Assembly: GCF_964340395.1 (NCBI RefSeq)
Contig: NC_135551.1
Span: forward strand, 14,841,003 to 14,905,002
Reading direction: 5' to 3'
Length of the DNA: 64,000 nucleotides
From: Glandiceps talaboti
Lineage: Eukaryota > Hemichordata > Enteropneusta > Spengelidae
Every line of letters starts with the position of its first letter. The first letter of the stretch is position 1. Shown here one piece after another: positions 13,501 to 28,580 of the stretch. The notes under the pieces were generated by a model. That model was not told where the DNA came from and did no database searches. It saw only the letters and a list, made by a program, of their open reading frames with translations. A program made the translations under genes and the position numbers.

Positions 13501-16500
13501 ATGTATTGTACTTTTATACCATAGTCACCATTTTATAACAAAAATCTACTGTTATGAAAAATTGCACAAAATCTCAGAAAAAAAATGACTGGGAAATGCA
13601 CACAAGAAAAAGAAAAAAAAGAGAAGATTTTGAGGTTGGCTATAAATAATTCCAGTGTCTTACAGCTTTAACCCTGGAAAATTTTAATGATGAATGAAAT
13701 AAACTAGGGATCTAAAATAATTTTGAGGCAATTTGAATTTCAATTTTCTAACAAATTTACCAAGTCAACAACATTCAACTTGTACTAGTTGTAGTAGATA
13801 TATATATAGGGAAGAAATGTATTAATCGCCATCTTAGTTTCCGTACGGCGACAATCCCCAAGTACCCGAAAGAGAGTCATTCTCAGCCAACAGGGTTCGA
13901 CACTGGAGTAAAAAAGTCACTATCCCACAGGACTAGTAAAATTGATAACGTAGTAGTCCTGCAAAAAATTTGGTGGTCCTATCTTTAAGTGCTTTCGCTT
14001 GTTCACTTAGGCTCTTCATCTCTCTTAGTTTTTGCTCTACTTCTAATTCACTTTTCCGAACCCCATATTTATTTCAAACCGTGTGTTGTAATTGAACTGT
14101 CTATTTCTTTGTAGTTGTTTGTGCATCATCAACTCCTTACTGTAATTTTATTCTTTTTTATGTTTTGGAGCTTCTTCTCTTTTTTTGTTGCTTTCTGTGA
14201 GTAGTTTGTCTTAATTGGGGGGGGGGGGGGGGAGTAATAAGATGTTATGTGGTCTTATTTCTAGCTTAAATACTACATAACATTTCTGGTACACATTGAT
14301 CTAACTATTGCATTTTTAAAAGACAAAAAATTACCTTCCCATGGAGCAAGTCTTTATAGTGTTGTCCTTAGTGCATATTAGAATGTATTTACAACATAAA
14401 AATAAATAAATTTGAAGGTTACCAGCAGTTACAGCAAAATTTTGTTACTAATTACATGTACAAGTCACTTCGTCTATTTTCGTGTCTATGTACTTCCGGG
14501 TTGACATAAACGTTAAACGTGATACAGTCGGCCCTATAATTACTAAGAAATGACAAAACCGTTCGCAAAATAAAGTTCAGGATTTTAATTTTTCAAACTG
14601 AATATCAATATCCACTACACATTCAATAACTGGTTTCGCGTATTTAGAAATGTGCCCCAAAACATGAACACGGAACACGGAACACGGAATCATGTCAGTG
14701 TTAGTACACTGTTACTAAGTTAGCAGTTTCATTGTAGGCTGTAAGTTGTACCGGTAAAAAAACGATCATCACATCATGTAGGAAGTACAAAAACATAGAA
14801 CACGTTGTTTTCTTGCTGAATAAACTCACTGAAATAACAACACGGTCAAATTGCGTCTTCGATTTTGACAGCCACCATTGTTATGATTGAGCTTCACTTA
14901 CATCCAATTTGTACAGCGTTTTTACAAAGGGAGCTCGTCAATAACCTACCGAATAATTAACTCAGAAACGTAGTTTAAATACTAACTGATCTAAAAATTA
15001 CTGTTCAGAAAGACTACGCATCCGTACATAAATACGAATTCATGCGACAAAGATTTCAACTTTACTATTTACTTGTTACAGTGTACAGGCCAGCCTTACC
15101 CTTATTATACACATATCATCGTACAACTAATTTTATTGGCTATAATATTAGCTACATTTGAAAGGTCTCACTTGATTGGCTCATCCTTCGCTATTCCCGT
15201 TTTCAAGAGACACCCCGCCAGAATAAAGTGCCACGTAGTACAGCAATGGCGCGAGATCGCCTGTTGGGCGACTTTCCCACCGGGTGTGCTTTTCGAAAAC
15301 TACACAATACTACACAACACATGCTTTTATGACACGGAATCATAGAAAATCTACACCGTTTCCAAACTAATCGTAATTTTATCGCGAATAGACAACCAGA
15401 GTTGGTCAAAATAGCAAATTAAAAATCAAATGAATTTTACTATGACCGTGAATTCATCATATAGCCGGTGGTTTGAATTCTGAGCTCCCTAATATACCTA
15501 TCGAAAAGTCACTATCCCGTCGGATGCATTTTAGTAACCTTTACTGGTCCTTACAGTGGTAACACTCGTTCATGTTCGATTACCTTTCATAAAGAAAACA
15601 CAACGAAATGGTTGAAGTGATCTTTTTTTTAATTTTTAATTTCTTTTCATCACAACAACAAAATCTGCGGATCAAAAGTGTTGTAAACTAAACCAGAAAG
15701 AATTATCGGGCTGGCTAAACTTCCCGATGAACTAGAGTAAGGTCCAAGTCCAAGTAAGCCCCGATAGTACGTGAGAAAATCGTCTCAAACTAGCGATACA
15801 ACTTTCAAAATATAACTTGACATGTTAGAGTTATACAATTCAAGACGGGTTTTCACTCGAAAACAACAATTCTGTGAATAATGACACTGAACGCAGCGAT
15901 TTCTCGGACGATGTTACCACTGCACTGTAACGTATGGCTGACAACGACTTGCTTCTGGGTTAGTCCCTCGTGCATATCGCATCCGGGTACTTGGGATTGT
16001 CCTGCATTACCACATCGGCAATTTTGACGCTGTAATTTTGCCACCAATATTATCGTACAAAAACAAAACTCCATAAATGAACCACAAAGTACTTTCCCTT
16101 TTAAAATGTGGTAATTTTAGAAAGAGTATTATCGTTTTTATTGACGACTGACTCTGTCAAAAATCGTTCGATACACTTCAGTTCAGGCATGGAAGACTTC
16201 TCACAATGATAATGAGGTGCATATACTGGAATGAACCATTCTGTAGGAGGGGTGGGTGGAGAATTGGATTTGAAGTTTACAACCCTTTTTCGAGCAAATA
16301 TTTGTCATTTGGGCGCACAATGCGTAGAATTAAGACTATAGCACATATTACATTGCTTGTTTGACGTCAATAGTGTCTTTTGAAAAGTTACACTTTACCT
16401 AAAGTCTCGCGGACTGATTTCCAATATGGCGTCGGTCATAATACTCATTAACATATTCATTTTTTTTTTCAAATTTCAAAAAAAAAATCATAAAAAATAG

Positions 16501-19213
16501 AAGAGAAGACGTGCTGACTTGAAATTAACAAATCTAAGTAAGCTACCCCCTGTGCATCAACACACCAGATATCAAAGCAATCTGATTTGAAGTTTATGAG
16601 GAGTTGATGAAAAAGTCATTTTTGGAAAAAAAATCATAAAAAATTGAAAATGGCACAGATCAACTTGGCATGAACAAATCTGAATAGCCTCCCCCCAGGG
16701 AACATGCACACCAAATATCGAAGAATTCCGACTGTCACTTTCAGAGTAGATAGTGAAAATATAAAAGTTTGACGGACACATATGATTCACTCTACTCTCT
16801 ATACCTCAATACCCACCTATACCTAAAGCTACGCTTTCAGCTTTCGCTGACAGCGGAGCTAAAAAATTGACACAATGTCTTACCTTAAAGCTTGCGTTGA
16901 CTGCTTCTGGTGATGTGAACACAGTTCTCATGGTGTTAAGTAGAAAGGATGGATCTTTTAACTCCTTGTACTTCTCAATGGCAGTCTGATAAAATAACAC
17001 AAATTCAACAGTATGTAAATTACATGACGTACAGCAATGAGCAAGTTATGGGGAACTAGAAAACATTCTACAATTCTACTTGTAACCGTACTTTGTGTGC
17101 AGAAAATAGCGCCAATGGCATTGTAGTACAACTGCACAGTTTGTAAAAATGTTTATCCACGTGCTGATCTATGTCATGTACAGGTGTTCATTTGCTGAAC
17201 GATTATCTGGTTGCCTATTCAACCCTGTTGTTATCATTTGGCTGTTGCTATGGGAGTGGACATGTTGCTAGACACATATTTGCATACATTTTTTGAATGT
17301 TCGTTCACTTGTCTATGAATCCATGTTATCTTTTGTGAAATACACCATTGTTTGGCTGTTGCTATGTGTGTGATCATGGTTGCTAGCGATATTAGCATAC
17401 ATTTTTTGCATGTTTATTCACTTGCCTACCAGATGATGTTCATTACATTATATTTTATTTGGTTGTTGCTAAGGGCATGGGCACAGTTGCTAGGGCCAAT
17501 TGTGTCAAAATGTTTTGAGCAAAATCTGCAGAATAACACTTCTAGAAACATCTCACCAAATGTCAGTCTCATTGACAAGTGCTCTTTGAGATATACATGC
17601 AAGTTTGGGTTTTTTTAAAATCAAAATTCACATTTTTACACTTACATGTACATGTAAGATGTATATCACTGTTGAGATGATTTTATGCTTAATATTTCTT
17701 CATCTCCACACCCACAAATACACCCCATTAAATTTAAGCCCAATCTGCTCATTAGTTTTGGAATTAAAGATTTATTACCAAAAGACACATTTATCCCTAA
17801 TATGCATATCATTGATGGAATCCTCAAGTCATGAAAATGATTGTCTTAATCTACACCCCAAAGAATGTTTCCACCAAATTCCAGTCCAATCTGCTCTGTA
17901 GCTTTTTGAGTTTTTGGGTTTTTTTTTTTCGTGTTTTGACCAAAAATGGCATTTGTTTTACCCTATTTGTTATAGGATGTAAAAAGGGACAGCCAGAAGG
18001 CAATTGGTTTCAATTGGCAGTTTTGAGTTTGTCACACACACACACACAGATGGACAGACACTGCTTCAATTCATGCCTATAGAACTAATGCACTAAAAAA
18101 TGAGCAAAGATGTGTTTTGCGGTATGATTTGGCAAACAGACTGAGACTCTGCCTTAGGGAAATATCCACGATTTTAAATACAATTCAAAATTGAATAAAT
18201 TGCACAAAAACATAAACGAAAGCATCACTTATGTCTATTCACACATCTATTCTGAGACCTTACATGTCACAATAAAATAGATTGAGACAGCACTGCAGGA
18301 AGCTACACATATATACATGGAAACATTACTATTGGCCAAATAATACTTACGCAAGAGATTTCCTTTCACTCTCTCTCAAATTTAAGCTTCATGACTGAAT
18401 CAACACTATAAAAACACTGTCAGCTCATCATATCCCAAGCCAAAACTGGGCATACTCAAAACACGTCCACTTAGTTACACATACATCACACTTTATAGGA
18501 AATTAATACACATGGTCTATGAGAATATAGTACACATAGTTTCCTGTTTTCCAGTGAAAAATATGTGTCATTTATATATATATAAAAAGATCAAATTCTG
18601 GTCATTCCACTCCTGATAGAATGCAATTACAACCCATAACACCAAAGTAAAGCATTTTCTGTATGTACCACAATCGTTTATAGCATCCATAAGTGTAAAA
18701 GTATACTATTTCATTTGGTAATTGACCACATTAGAAAGGCCATATGCTAGGTTTGTAAATAAACCAATTGACACAGTATACTTCTACACTTGATATGAAT
18801 GCTGTAAATGAGTGTAGCACACACAGAAAGTGCTTTACTACAGTGTTACTCATTGACATCCTGTCATTCCACATTTATTTGACCCATGGACCCTGGAAGT
18901 GGAAGTTACCCTCTATTGCAGTTCTCTGTCCAGGGTGGCAAAATCACAAAACCCTATAAATCTTAGTAAAATTATTATTTTTCTTTGTACTAACATGGCA
19001 ATGGGACCAGTTAGTTCATCTTACATATATCAAATGCTTGGAGCTTTATTACTCGACCTTTGCTTCCAGACTGTCATTATTGAGATTTAATAACAAAATA
19101 ATTCCTGAAATTGTTCATGATTTGTGAACTTTATAAGTAATTTAATTATTATAGCGATATGAGCATGAGGTACGGTAGTTGTCATCAACTGAATATGTTC
19201 CAAAATACATACA

Positions 19214-19256
<43 letters not shown>

Positions 19257-22200
19257 ATATTATAAATAAATAAATAAATATTATAAATAAATAAATAAAT
19301 AGAAAAGCTCCAGGCCCAATGAACTTACAGCTAAAACAGGCAGCATTTGCCAGGAGACTACATGTAAAAAATACTTTCACTATCACATTTCATCATTTTG
19401 CACGTTTAGGTTGTTTTACTACTAAGATAGAGAACAACACCTTTAATTGTTGGACACGGCTTGGATGTTATTGAGGGATGTTTAATACACATAAACAAAA
19501 CTGCAACGTTCTCTTGTCAAGCCAGAAAGGTAACAAAGTCAACTTGCCAAATAATCAGTTTTGGCAAACACTCTATTTAAAAATAAACTGAAGAAAAATA
19601 CTAGGTTTTATTAAATAATATTTGTACAGAATAACAAGTCAAAGATAAAATAAATTCCTAAGGCAAAAAAAAAAGTGTGTGTTTCTAATAACACCCAATT
19701 TCAAAATACAGTCGTAAGGTAGGATTTTTTAATTTTTAAAATTTTTAATCTTTGAGGATCTGTTCAAATGTTCTCTTCATATTTGTATACAGAGGTCAAC
19801 AGAGACTTCTCATCTACCAGTATGTAATCACACTTTCTGTACTAGAAGAGATCGTGTGGTTCGCTGCATTCCACCATCTTTAACGTGACAGATCAGCCGC
19901 TGTCGGCGCGGTCTGATCTCCCTTTCTCAAACTAGGGGAGGTTGATAAGTTCGAAACGATGACATCATTACAGAAAGCAACAGTCTATGATGTCTTCAAA
20001 TCTTACTGTTTCTCGCGTAACTTTTGCAAATTTTTGATATTTTTTTTTTGAATTACCTAAAAAAAAGTTTAAGTTTGGCAGTAAAAACTAATGTAGGTTG
20101 GGTTGGGTTACTGGAGCCAAAATATATTTCTTTTGGCTTTTATATAGTAGTTAGATTTGTACATTCTGTTATTCCTCCTAATTTGTGTTTTAATTTATAT
20201 AACTTAAAATTATCTCATATGATTGGTTTTGGAAAATAAATGTTTTTCTTTCTGAATTTAAATATAGTACTAGTAGTTGTATAAAGTTCTGTGTAATGTG
20301 GGAAATATAAATTTACATCTTGTTTTCGGCATCATTTAAAAATAAAAATTAAATTAAAACTCTGTAACAATAACAAGATGTGAAACCATTATCTAAATTT
20401 AAATTATTCTAAATTTACACATTTCCTGCGAAGTTCTTTGAAGGCTTCTGTTTTTTTTGAACTTCAAAAGCATCAAAATTTGCCCAATAAAGGTATGAAA
20501 GGGGTTGAATTGTCAGGGTTGCTAAGATCACTGTATAAAAATGGTTTCAACCTACAGTTTTCTCAGTAACAAATGAGACAAATTTACACAACAGTTACAG
20601 CTTTTGTTATGCAAAAATCCTAGACTCTACCATTATATCATGGGGTTATTTCAATGTTAAAAGTTTATGAGCTTTGAAACATACTAAAATATGACTTAAT
20701 ATGGACAGTAGGAAGTTTTTGACATGTACTGACACAGTATCTGTTAATAGAAATGTCTTCTATATAAAGTGAGACTTGGGTGTTTAGACCATTTCACTTT
20801 GTAGGACTTCTGCAGACATACAATATCATCCTTTCATCACCAAATCAACAACTTTACCAGCGACATCACTCTGTACTTCAAATCAGTGAGTATATTCTTG
20901 TATTCTTTATACCATTATATCTTGAATCTGCACTAGCTGTAAACAGAACGTCTTTTGAACTATTTTATTACCGGTAGATATAACAGACTTTTCTCATAAT
21001 ATTGCATACCTTTTAGTTAATGAGTTAATGTAGAATTGTACAACAAATCCAATCAAACTGATTTTGCCATTTTTTGGTGTCTGGCGGCACTTTATTACTA
21101 GCCACCCAAATGCAATCATGATTTCAATATGTTACTGACTGTATTAATTGTATAAAAAATCAACCTCCAACTTAAAAGCAACATGTACAATGGCCAATTT
21201 GTGACATTTTAACACATTTTCAGTGAATATATTTTCAAAAGTCTGATAAAAAAACACACACTCTAGCTACAGCTAGTGCAGCTTTAAAGGCCTGGGACTC
21301 AATCTCAAGTTCAGACGTTAGTGTTATCTTATCAGTGGAGCTATGAGAACTACTTATTGCTACAACTTTAAAGGCCAGGGATTCAATCCTAAGTTCACAC
21401 ATTAGTGTGAGTAGTTTTTATATCACAGGAGTAGTTTTTTTTACCATGGGATTAGTTTTGTTTTTCACTTTTACCATGGGATTAGTTTTGTTTTTCACTT
21501 TTACCATGGGAGTAGTTTTTTTTTGTTAGTTTTTACCATGGGTGTAGTTTTTATTTCATGGGAGTAGTTTGTTTTTTTTACCATGGGAATAGTCTTTTTT
21601 TTCTTTCTTTTTTTTACCATGGGAGTAGTTTTTTCTTTTCAGTTTTACCATGGGAATGGGGAATGATGGGAGTAGTTTATTTTTTCACCATGGGAGTATT
21701 TTTTTTTTTTTATAGTTTTACCATGGGAGTAGTTTTTATATTATGGGAGTAGTTTTTTAACCATGGGAGTAGTTTGTTTGTTTTAGTTTTATCATGGCAG
21801 TAGTTTGTTTGTTTTAGTTTTATCATGGGAGTAGTTTTTATTTCATGGGAGTAGCTTTTTTAGTAAATAAAAACTATTCTCATGGTAAAACTCAAAAAAA
21901 AAAAAACCCTCAAAAAAACCTACTCCCATGAAATAAAAACTATTCCCATGAAATAAAAACTGCTTAACTCACATGGTAAATCTAAAAAAAAAACCACCAC
22001 CTACTCCCATGGTTTAAACAACTACTCATATGTCATAATTAAGCTTCCATAATAACTCAGAATACTAAATGTGTAAAATGTTTGTTATTGTACCTAACAC
22101 TACACTACATGAAAATGAAATTCTTGGTCTATTTCTAACTTCTAGCTCAGAGCAACCAGGACTAACATCAACATGAAGTGTTTCAGTCAGTCACCACATG

Positions 22201-25200
22201 TTATCTTTCTGTTATGTGTGACCATCACACTTCAAGTTCAACTGTCAAAAACCTCTGCAGAATGGGGTGGCTACCGTACCCTAGCACCATATGCCCCCAG
22301 TACACCACAACCGTATGAAACCACCGAGTCAAGCAATGAGGAATGCGATACCTGTTGCCAAGGAGAACCTGGAATTCCAGGTAAGGACATGTTATTACAA
22401 GCTAGATTCATGCATCTTCCTTGTCTTGTCTTGTAGGTAATGTTATTTCCAGGGAGTTTAGGAAGTATACAGGGCCGTTGTGTGGCTGTAGATCTGTGCC
22501 ATGGGTAATAATTGTAAAGCATGTTGACAATGAGCACAGAGTGGGAAAGCACTACATGAAATTGAAAACCAACAACATTATGTGCAACTTGTCAAAAAGT
22601 TCCAATTAAATTAAATCAAATTTTAATTAGATGACATAGCTATGTTAGACAGCAAATAGTAATTGATTTACATACGTACGTATGTAAGTACGTACGTATG
22701 TACGTACGTACATGTATGTATCCATCTAAAAAGAAAGGGATCTACACTTGGCAAGTTTATCCAGGTTGTACATTCATCAATCTGATTAAAATCCGATGTA
22801 GTGTACATGTCGCGATTTCTTTTTGGCTGTTACATGTACTTCCGTTTGTTCTTTTGTGGGCACTTGATACATACATCTGACACAATACCGATACCATAGG
22901 TTTTCCTGAGCGACAGTGCCAAGTGAATTCAATCAACCAATGAAAATGCATATTGCACTAAAAAATACTGCTCACACCAAAATTAAATCCAAATCTATCA
23001 CAGTAATTAGCAGTCTATTAATAAACAAAATAAACATGTTTTTTTCAGGAACACCAGGACTTACTGGTCCACCAGGTGCAAGGGGATGTAAGGGAGATAT
23101 GGGAGAGAAGGGATGGAAAGGTTCATCTGGACGGCCAGGACCACATGGACCTAAAGGTTACAATGGTCACTATGGCCAGAAAGGTGATAAAGGTGACACA
23201 GGTCAACCAGGCAACACACCAAACCAACACAAAGTAGCCTTCACTGCAGCTCTATCAGAGGCAAGATGGACTAGACATCAAGATGCAGTGATCGTTTATG
23301 ATTCTGAGGTTTCAAATATCGGTAGTGCTTACAGCACCAACACCGGTAAATTTACATGTCCTTATGCGGGCATATACTATTTTTCAATTTCTGCTATGAG
23401 GAAACAAGGCGTCAACCTCCATGCATGCTTGGTGAAGAATTCTTCTCAAGTTGCCTGTATCTGGATCAGCCACTCCAGCCATAGGCCCTATGGTGCTGCC
23501 TCTAACAACATGGTTCTAAGCTTAGAGTATGGTGATGAAGTGTGGGTGATATTGAAAGCGGGATATGGTGTGTATGGTAGCAGTTACTCAACTACTACCT
23601 TTGCTGGATACCTCCTCTATGCAGATTACGATTAAAATCTGTCAACTAGCTATAAAACCTCTCTAAATACAGCCAGTGAAAATTTATCGTTTTGAATTGA
23701 TTCTCAAATCATAGGATGTCTCTAATGGTGTCTGTACTTAATTCTATGTTTCTCATTGCAATACCTTTAAAAACGATGCACCGGTTCGATAAAAAATGTT
23801 AGGGTATTTTTTGTTTTGTTTTTTCAAAAAGTACACTGTCTGTATGTGTACTTGATGATACTTTCATTACATTGTCATACTTTGATAATCCATGTAATAC
23901 ATGTAGTCTGAATGATTTCAAAATGACAGAAGGAAACTTTTAAAATATTTGTTTTATTCCCATATTTCAACAACAAATATTTTTTCACTCAGATGTAAAC
24001 TTGTGGGGTTGCCGTCGTACATTCAGTGGCACTGAATTATTCTAGTCTGGCCAGAGGTCATACAGTTTACAAATCATTTAGCCAGATCAAAGTAATGTTA
24101 GGTTAAATGAGAAACATAGTATTAAGTATGCTGTCCTAATAAATTGGGGAATATACCCCCTTTCTGCCGCCTACTGCTGATTGCCAATGATGAATATTCA
24201 AGAGCCTTTAATTATGTACACAATGTATACACTCAACTTCTCAAGCGTGGATTTACATTGTCATAATTACGTGGCCTTGCTCCTTATTTAACCAAGACAA
24301 TTCAATTTTTATATCTAAGGGATATTCTAATCATAATCAAAGCACTTTACAGAGTGATTCTACCCAATATGAAGTTGACATAGTAATTTTTTCAACTCCT
24401 TTTTTAGACTGGCACCAGTTCCTGGGGACATTTTGTTTATTCCTATCGTAGCATTTCTGTGTAAATGTAATCACACCTACAGTAGATTTTGATTTCCCAC
24501 TTGTGATTGGTTGATCTTATGTCCATCATAAAATCTATCCTCTTGTGATTGGTTGATCTTATGTCCATCATAAAATCTATCCTCTTGTGATTGGTTCATC
24601 TTATGTCCATCATAAAATCTATCCTCTTGTGATTGGTTGATGCTGTCTACTGAGATGGGTTCATTAATATTCACAATGTCCTTTTACATGAACTCTGAGA
24701 CAGTCACAGAAGGAATAATTCAAAACCCAATAAGAAGTTGTTCCTTACCTTCTAGCTGAAGCCTTCATTATGTAAAGACCACTAGTGAAATGTCAGGTAC
24801 ATTTTGTATACTTCGGGAAAGGTGATAGAAAAATCCCCACAACTGAATTTTGGTCTAGAATTCACATAGAATAATCCCTTCCCTATACTCTAGATCATAT
24901 TATTCTTGTCATTTGAAATGTTGATGTACTGGTACTGTACATTGATTTTGTCTCTCTGAGAGAATGAATGTGTAACTTCTGATAGGTTAAGTCATGTATC
25001 AACCCTTTGATTACCTTCATGTTGTTAGTGTAAATACTATCATGACACAGAGAGTGTTGTAGACATCAACAACATTACACAACACTTTTTTTAAGTTAAA
25101 CCCATTTCTACAATACATTTTGTGTGTTGTTATATTGGATTAAAAAAAGCATAGGATTAAATTCACACCTTTCCTTCCAAAACACAGAGGATTCATTTGG

Positions 25201-28200
25201 AAGTTAGTATTTTGAGATTTGGGAGAATATTTCTGATCCTAGCTATACACTACATGTACATGACATTCAAAGGGTGACATACAATGTACTGATCATTTCT
25301 TGTTACCATGGTAATTGGATCATTTTAAAATGGAGATCTTACAAATATTATTATGTAATACCCCAGAGTTATGCTACAGCTTGCGATGACAAAAAATGTC
25401 AATAAAATTGCAACTCAAAATAAAAATGTGTGTTTTCTGTTCATTTATGCTGTGATGTATGAGATGTATACATTTGAACAATGTAATACTAGTATGTTAA
25501 CTGTTTTAAATATTGGTGTCTTTAACTGTTATAATATGAACTTTGCTTGTCACTTGGGCTAAGGGATTTGGTGGTTTGACTTGTTTGGATGCAAAGTTTA
25601 CTTGGGCTTTGGGTAGTGTGTGACTTTTCAAGGCCTGATGTACGCTTCTCCCTAATTAGGATAGGTATGACTAAGTAATCAATCAATCAATCAATCAATT
25701 GTTTATTCAATACTGTTCGCCACCATCCAAAAAAATACAAACCTTAAATATACAAAAATGAACGGATCACTAGAAAATATCAAATTTGTCAGGCCCTTTG
25801 TATCTCAGAGTTTCTACCAGCATTTTAGTAGCATAAAATACATAATATCTACTAAGTTTTCTGACTAAGTATTCAAACGATAATATCTGTCTCTTTGTCT
25901 GTCTGTTCGTCTGTTCATCACTTTCTTTAAAAGGACTGGCTCAATTATAATGAAATTTGGTACATATAATGTTAGGGGTAATGGCTACAAATTAGTTTTT
26001 GAGCGAGATCTCTTCATGTTAACTAGGTCATATTTGCATATCAATGAAATTGACTAATTAAGCAACATCTTAAGACTGAATACTTCAATTTCAATCATCA
26101 TTTTAAATTAGTACATATCTTAAACATAACAAAGTGCATATGTCTTATAAGTTTGTCAATGTACCTTACAGTGTTAATGAATAATTTGCATAATTAATTA
26201 TTTTCAGTAATCTTAAGAATACATACTTCAATTTCAATATAACTTTAGTTAGTATAACCATGGGAAAACGCATATGAACTATAAAGTTTGTTGATTTCGC
26301 TTTAAAGATTAACTGAATAATTTCCATAATTATTTATTTTCGGTAATTAGGCTATATCTTGATAGCCATGTCAGGCACTTTTCTAAAAGCCTCTCTTGCT
26401 TATCAAACCTGCCGTGGTTGGATAGATCTCATTGAAAGATGAAAAATGACACTTGAATACTAAAATCAGCCAAGAACTTTAGAAGATACAGATTTGTAAA
26501 GCATTAAATTTCTGAATTTTTTCTGCCATGACTTGCAAATTGTGAACAGTTAAATTTTTGCCAACTTTGTGATATGATTTAAACAAGAAAATGACATTTC
26601 TAGAAAGAGTTATCTGATTTTCACATAGAAAAAGTATTTGTCAACTGAAATAAGGAGGTACTGTAGTAAGCACTTATCATAAATATGACCAGGTAGATGG
26701 AAATCACGAGTTTTGCTAAAATCAGTAATTGTTGAAAACTGTTTTCTGAAGAAAAAAAGTCCCATTAATTACGTAAGCATATTTCTTGTATTTAGAACAT
26801 TTTCTACATATGCTATCATAATGAAATTTCAGATTTTTTATTTCAATGGTGCAGAATCTGATGGTGTCATAGAAATATGGGTACAGATCCTCCATTTCCG
26901 AAATTATACAAATTAGGCAGGCTAATTATGCAAATGCCTCTTCCCAAGCAACCTGCAGACTAAACATCAAAGTATTCTGTCTTTCAGTTTTGGAGAAGAA
27001 GATGAAAATATAAAAAAGTTGACGGACGGACGACAGAGAATCTACTTAACCCTTAAGCTCTGCTCAGCTGTCGCTGACATTGGAGCTAAAAATACTATCA
27101 GCTCATCATATCCCAAGCCAAAACTGAGCATACTCAAAACACGTCCACTTAGTTACACATACATCACACTTTATAGGAAATTAATACACATGGTCTATGA
27201 GAATATAGTACACATACATGTAGTTTCCTTTTTTCCAGTGAAATATTCATCATTTATAAAAAAGGTCAAATTCTGGTCATGCCACTTTCCACTCCTGATA
27301 TACATTGTAATGATATAATATGACATCCTGTCATTCTACATTTATTTGACCCATGGACCCTGAAAGTGGAAGTTACCCTCTACTGAAGTTCTCTGTCCAG
27401 GGTGGCAAAATCACAAAACCCTATGTATAAATCTTAGTGAAATAATATGTTTTTCTTTGTACTAAGATGGCAACGTGACCAGTTCGTTCATCTTACAAAT
27501 ATCAAATGCTTGGAGATTCATTACTGACCTTTACTTCAAGACTGTCATTACTGAGATTTAATCATGAAAGGTTTTTTGAATTTGTTCATGATTTATGAAC
27601 TTTAAAAGTAATTTAAACACATTCTGTATATTTCAAGCGGTAAACAGCACAGTTACTCTCGGTAATCCAATTCAACCTTTGTTTTATTTCTTTTTGCCTT
27701 ACGTCTTATCAGTAGTTACCGAGAAAGATAGTGATTCTCAGCTTGGTCATTAATTATTCAGGATTACGTTAGGATTACGTCGTGTGGGTGCAGAAATGCA
27801 TTAATGAACCTGTGCGATTAACTTACAGCCCTTTAATTATAATATAGCGATATGAAGTCATTGTCATCAACTGAATATGCATTCTAAAATAATAATAGAT
27901 AATAAATAAATATATTAAGTAATAAAGAAAGAATGAAAGAAAGAAAACCTCCAAGCCCAATGAACTTACATGTACATGTATGAACATGTATTAGCTGTTT
28001 GCTATGCCAGGAGACTGCATGTAGCTACATTTACCATCAAATTTGACCATTTTGCAAGTTTAGATTGTTTTACTATTAAACTTTTTACTGTTGGACACAG
28101 CATGGCTGTTATTATGGGAAGTTTAAAAGCCGAATAAACATAAACAAATCTCAATTGATGTCAAATTCTTTGTCTATTTCTAACTTCTAGCTAAGAGCAA

Positions 28201-28519
28201 CCAGTATTGACATCAATCACAATGCTGCTGTGATCAGTAGTAAAAGTTCTGTTGTCAAGCCAGAAAGGTAACAAAGTCAACTTGCCAAAAGATCAGCGTT
28301 GATCATTAAATGTTTATTATGACAATCTTTTGGCAAACACTACCTGTTTTAGCTGTATATGTCACTTTAAAAATAAACTAAAGAAAAATGCATGGTTTTA
28401 AAAAATATTTCTACAAAATAATAAGTCAAAGGAAAAATAAATGCATATGGCAAAAAACAAAATAAAATTGTATGCTTTCAATAAGCTTTCAAAATATGGT
28501 GGGTACCAGGGTAGGTAGG

Positions 28520-28580
<61 letters not shown>

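Larger units (their letters stand above)
18420..25680. repeat. Segmental duplication, copy A (contains C1q gene 1)
   Basis: Blocks of high identity match 27090-36090 in the same order and orientation. They begin at 'cagctcatcatatcccaagc' and end near 'cttgggctaagg' and 'gtatgactaagta'. They include promoter, 5' UTR exon, both coding exons, 3' UTR and flanks of the C1q genes. Copy A is about 7.3 kb and copy B about 9 kb. Copy B has extra dispersed-repeat insertions; copy A has its own minisatellite expansions. Confidence 0.85.

Noticed and set aside
15853-16074. Cys-rich 73-codon minus-strand open frame
   Set aside because: No convincing splice partners were found and no family resemblance; it lies in the CpG-rich intron block and may be remnant coding sequence of a transposon.
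22916-23048. Extension of the second C1q exon upstream to an in-frame ATG at 22916
   Set aside because: The segment before 23049 is intron: the TTTTTCAG acceptor at 23041-23048 joins in phase to the signal-peptide exon and the same structure holds in copy B.
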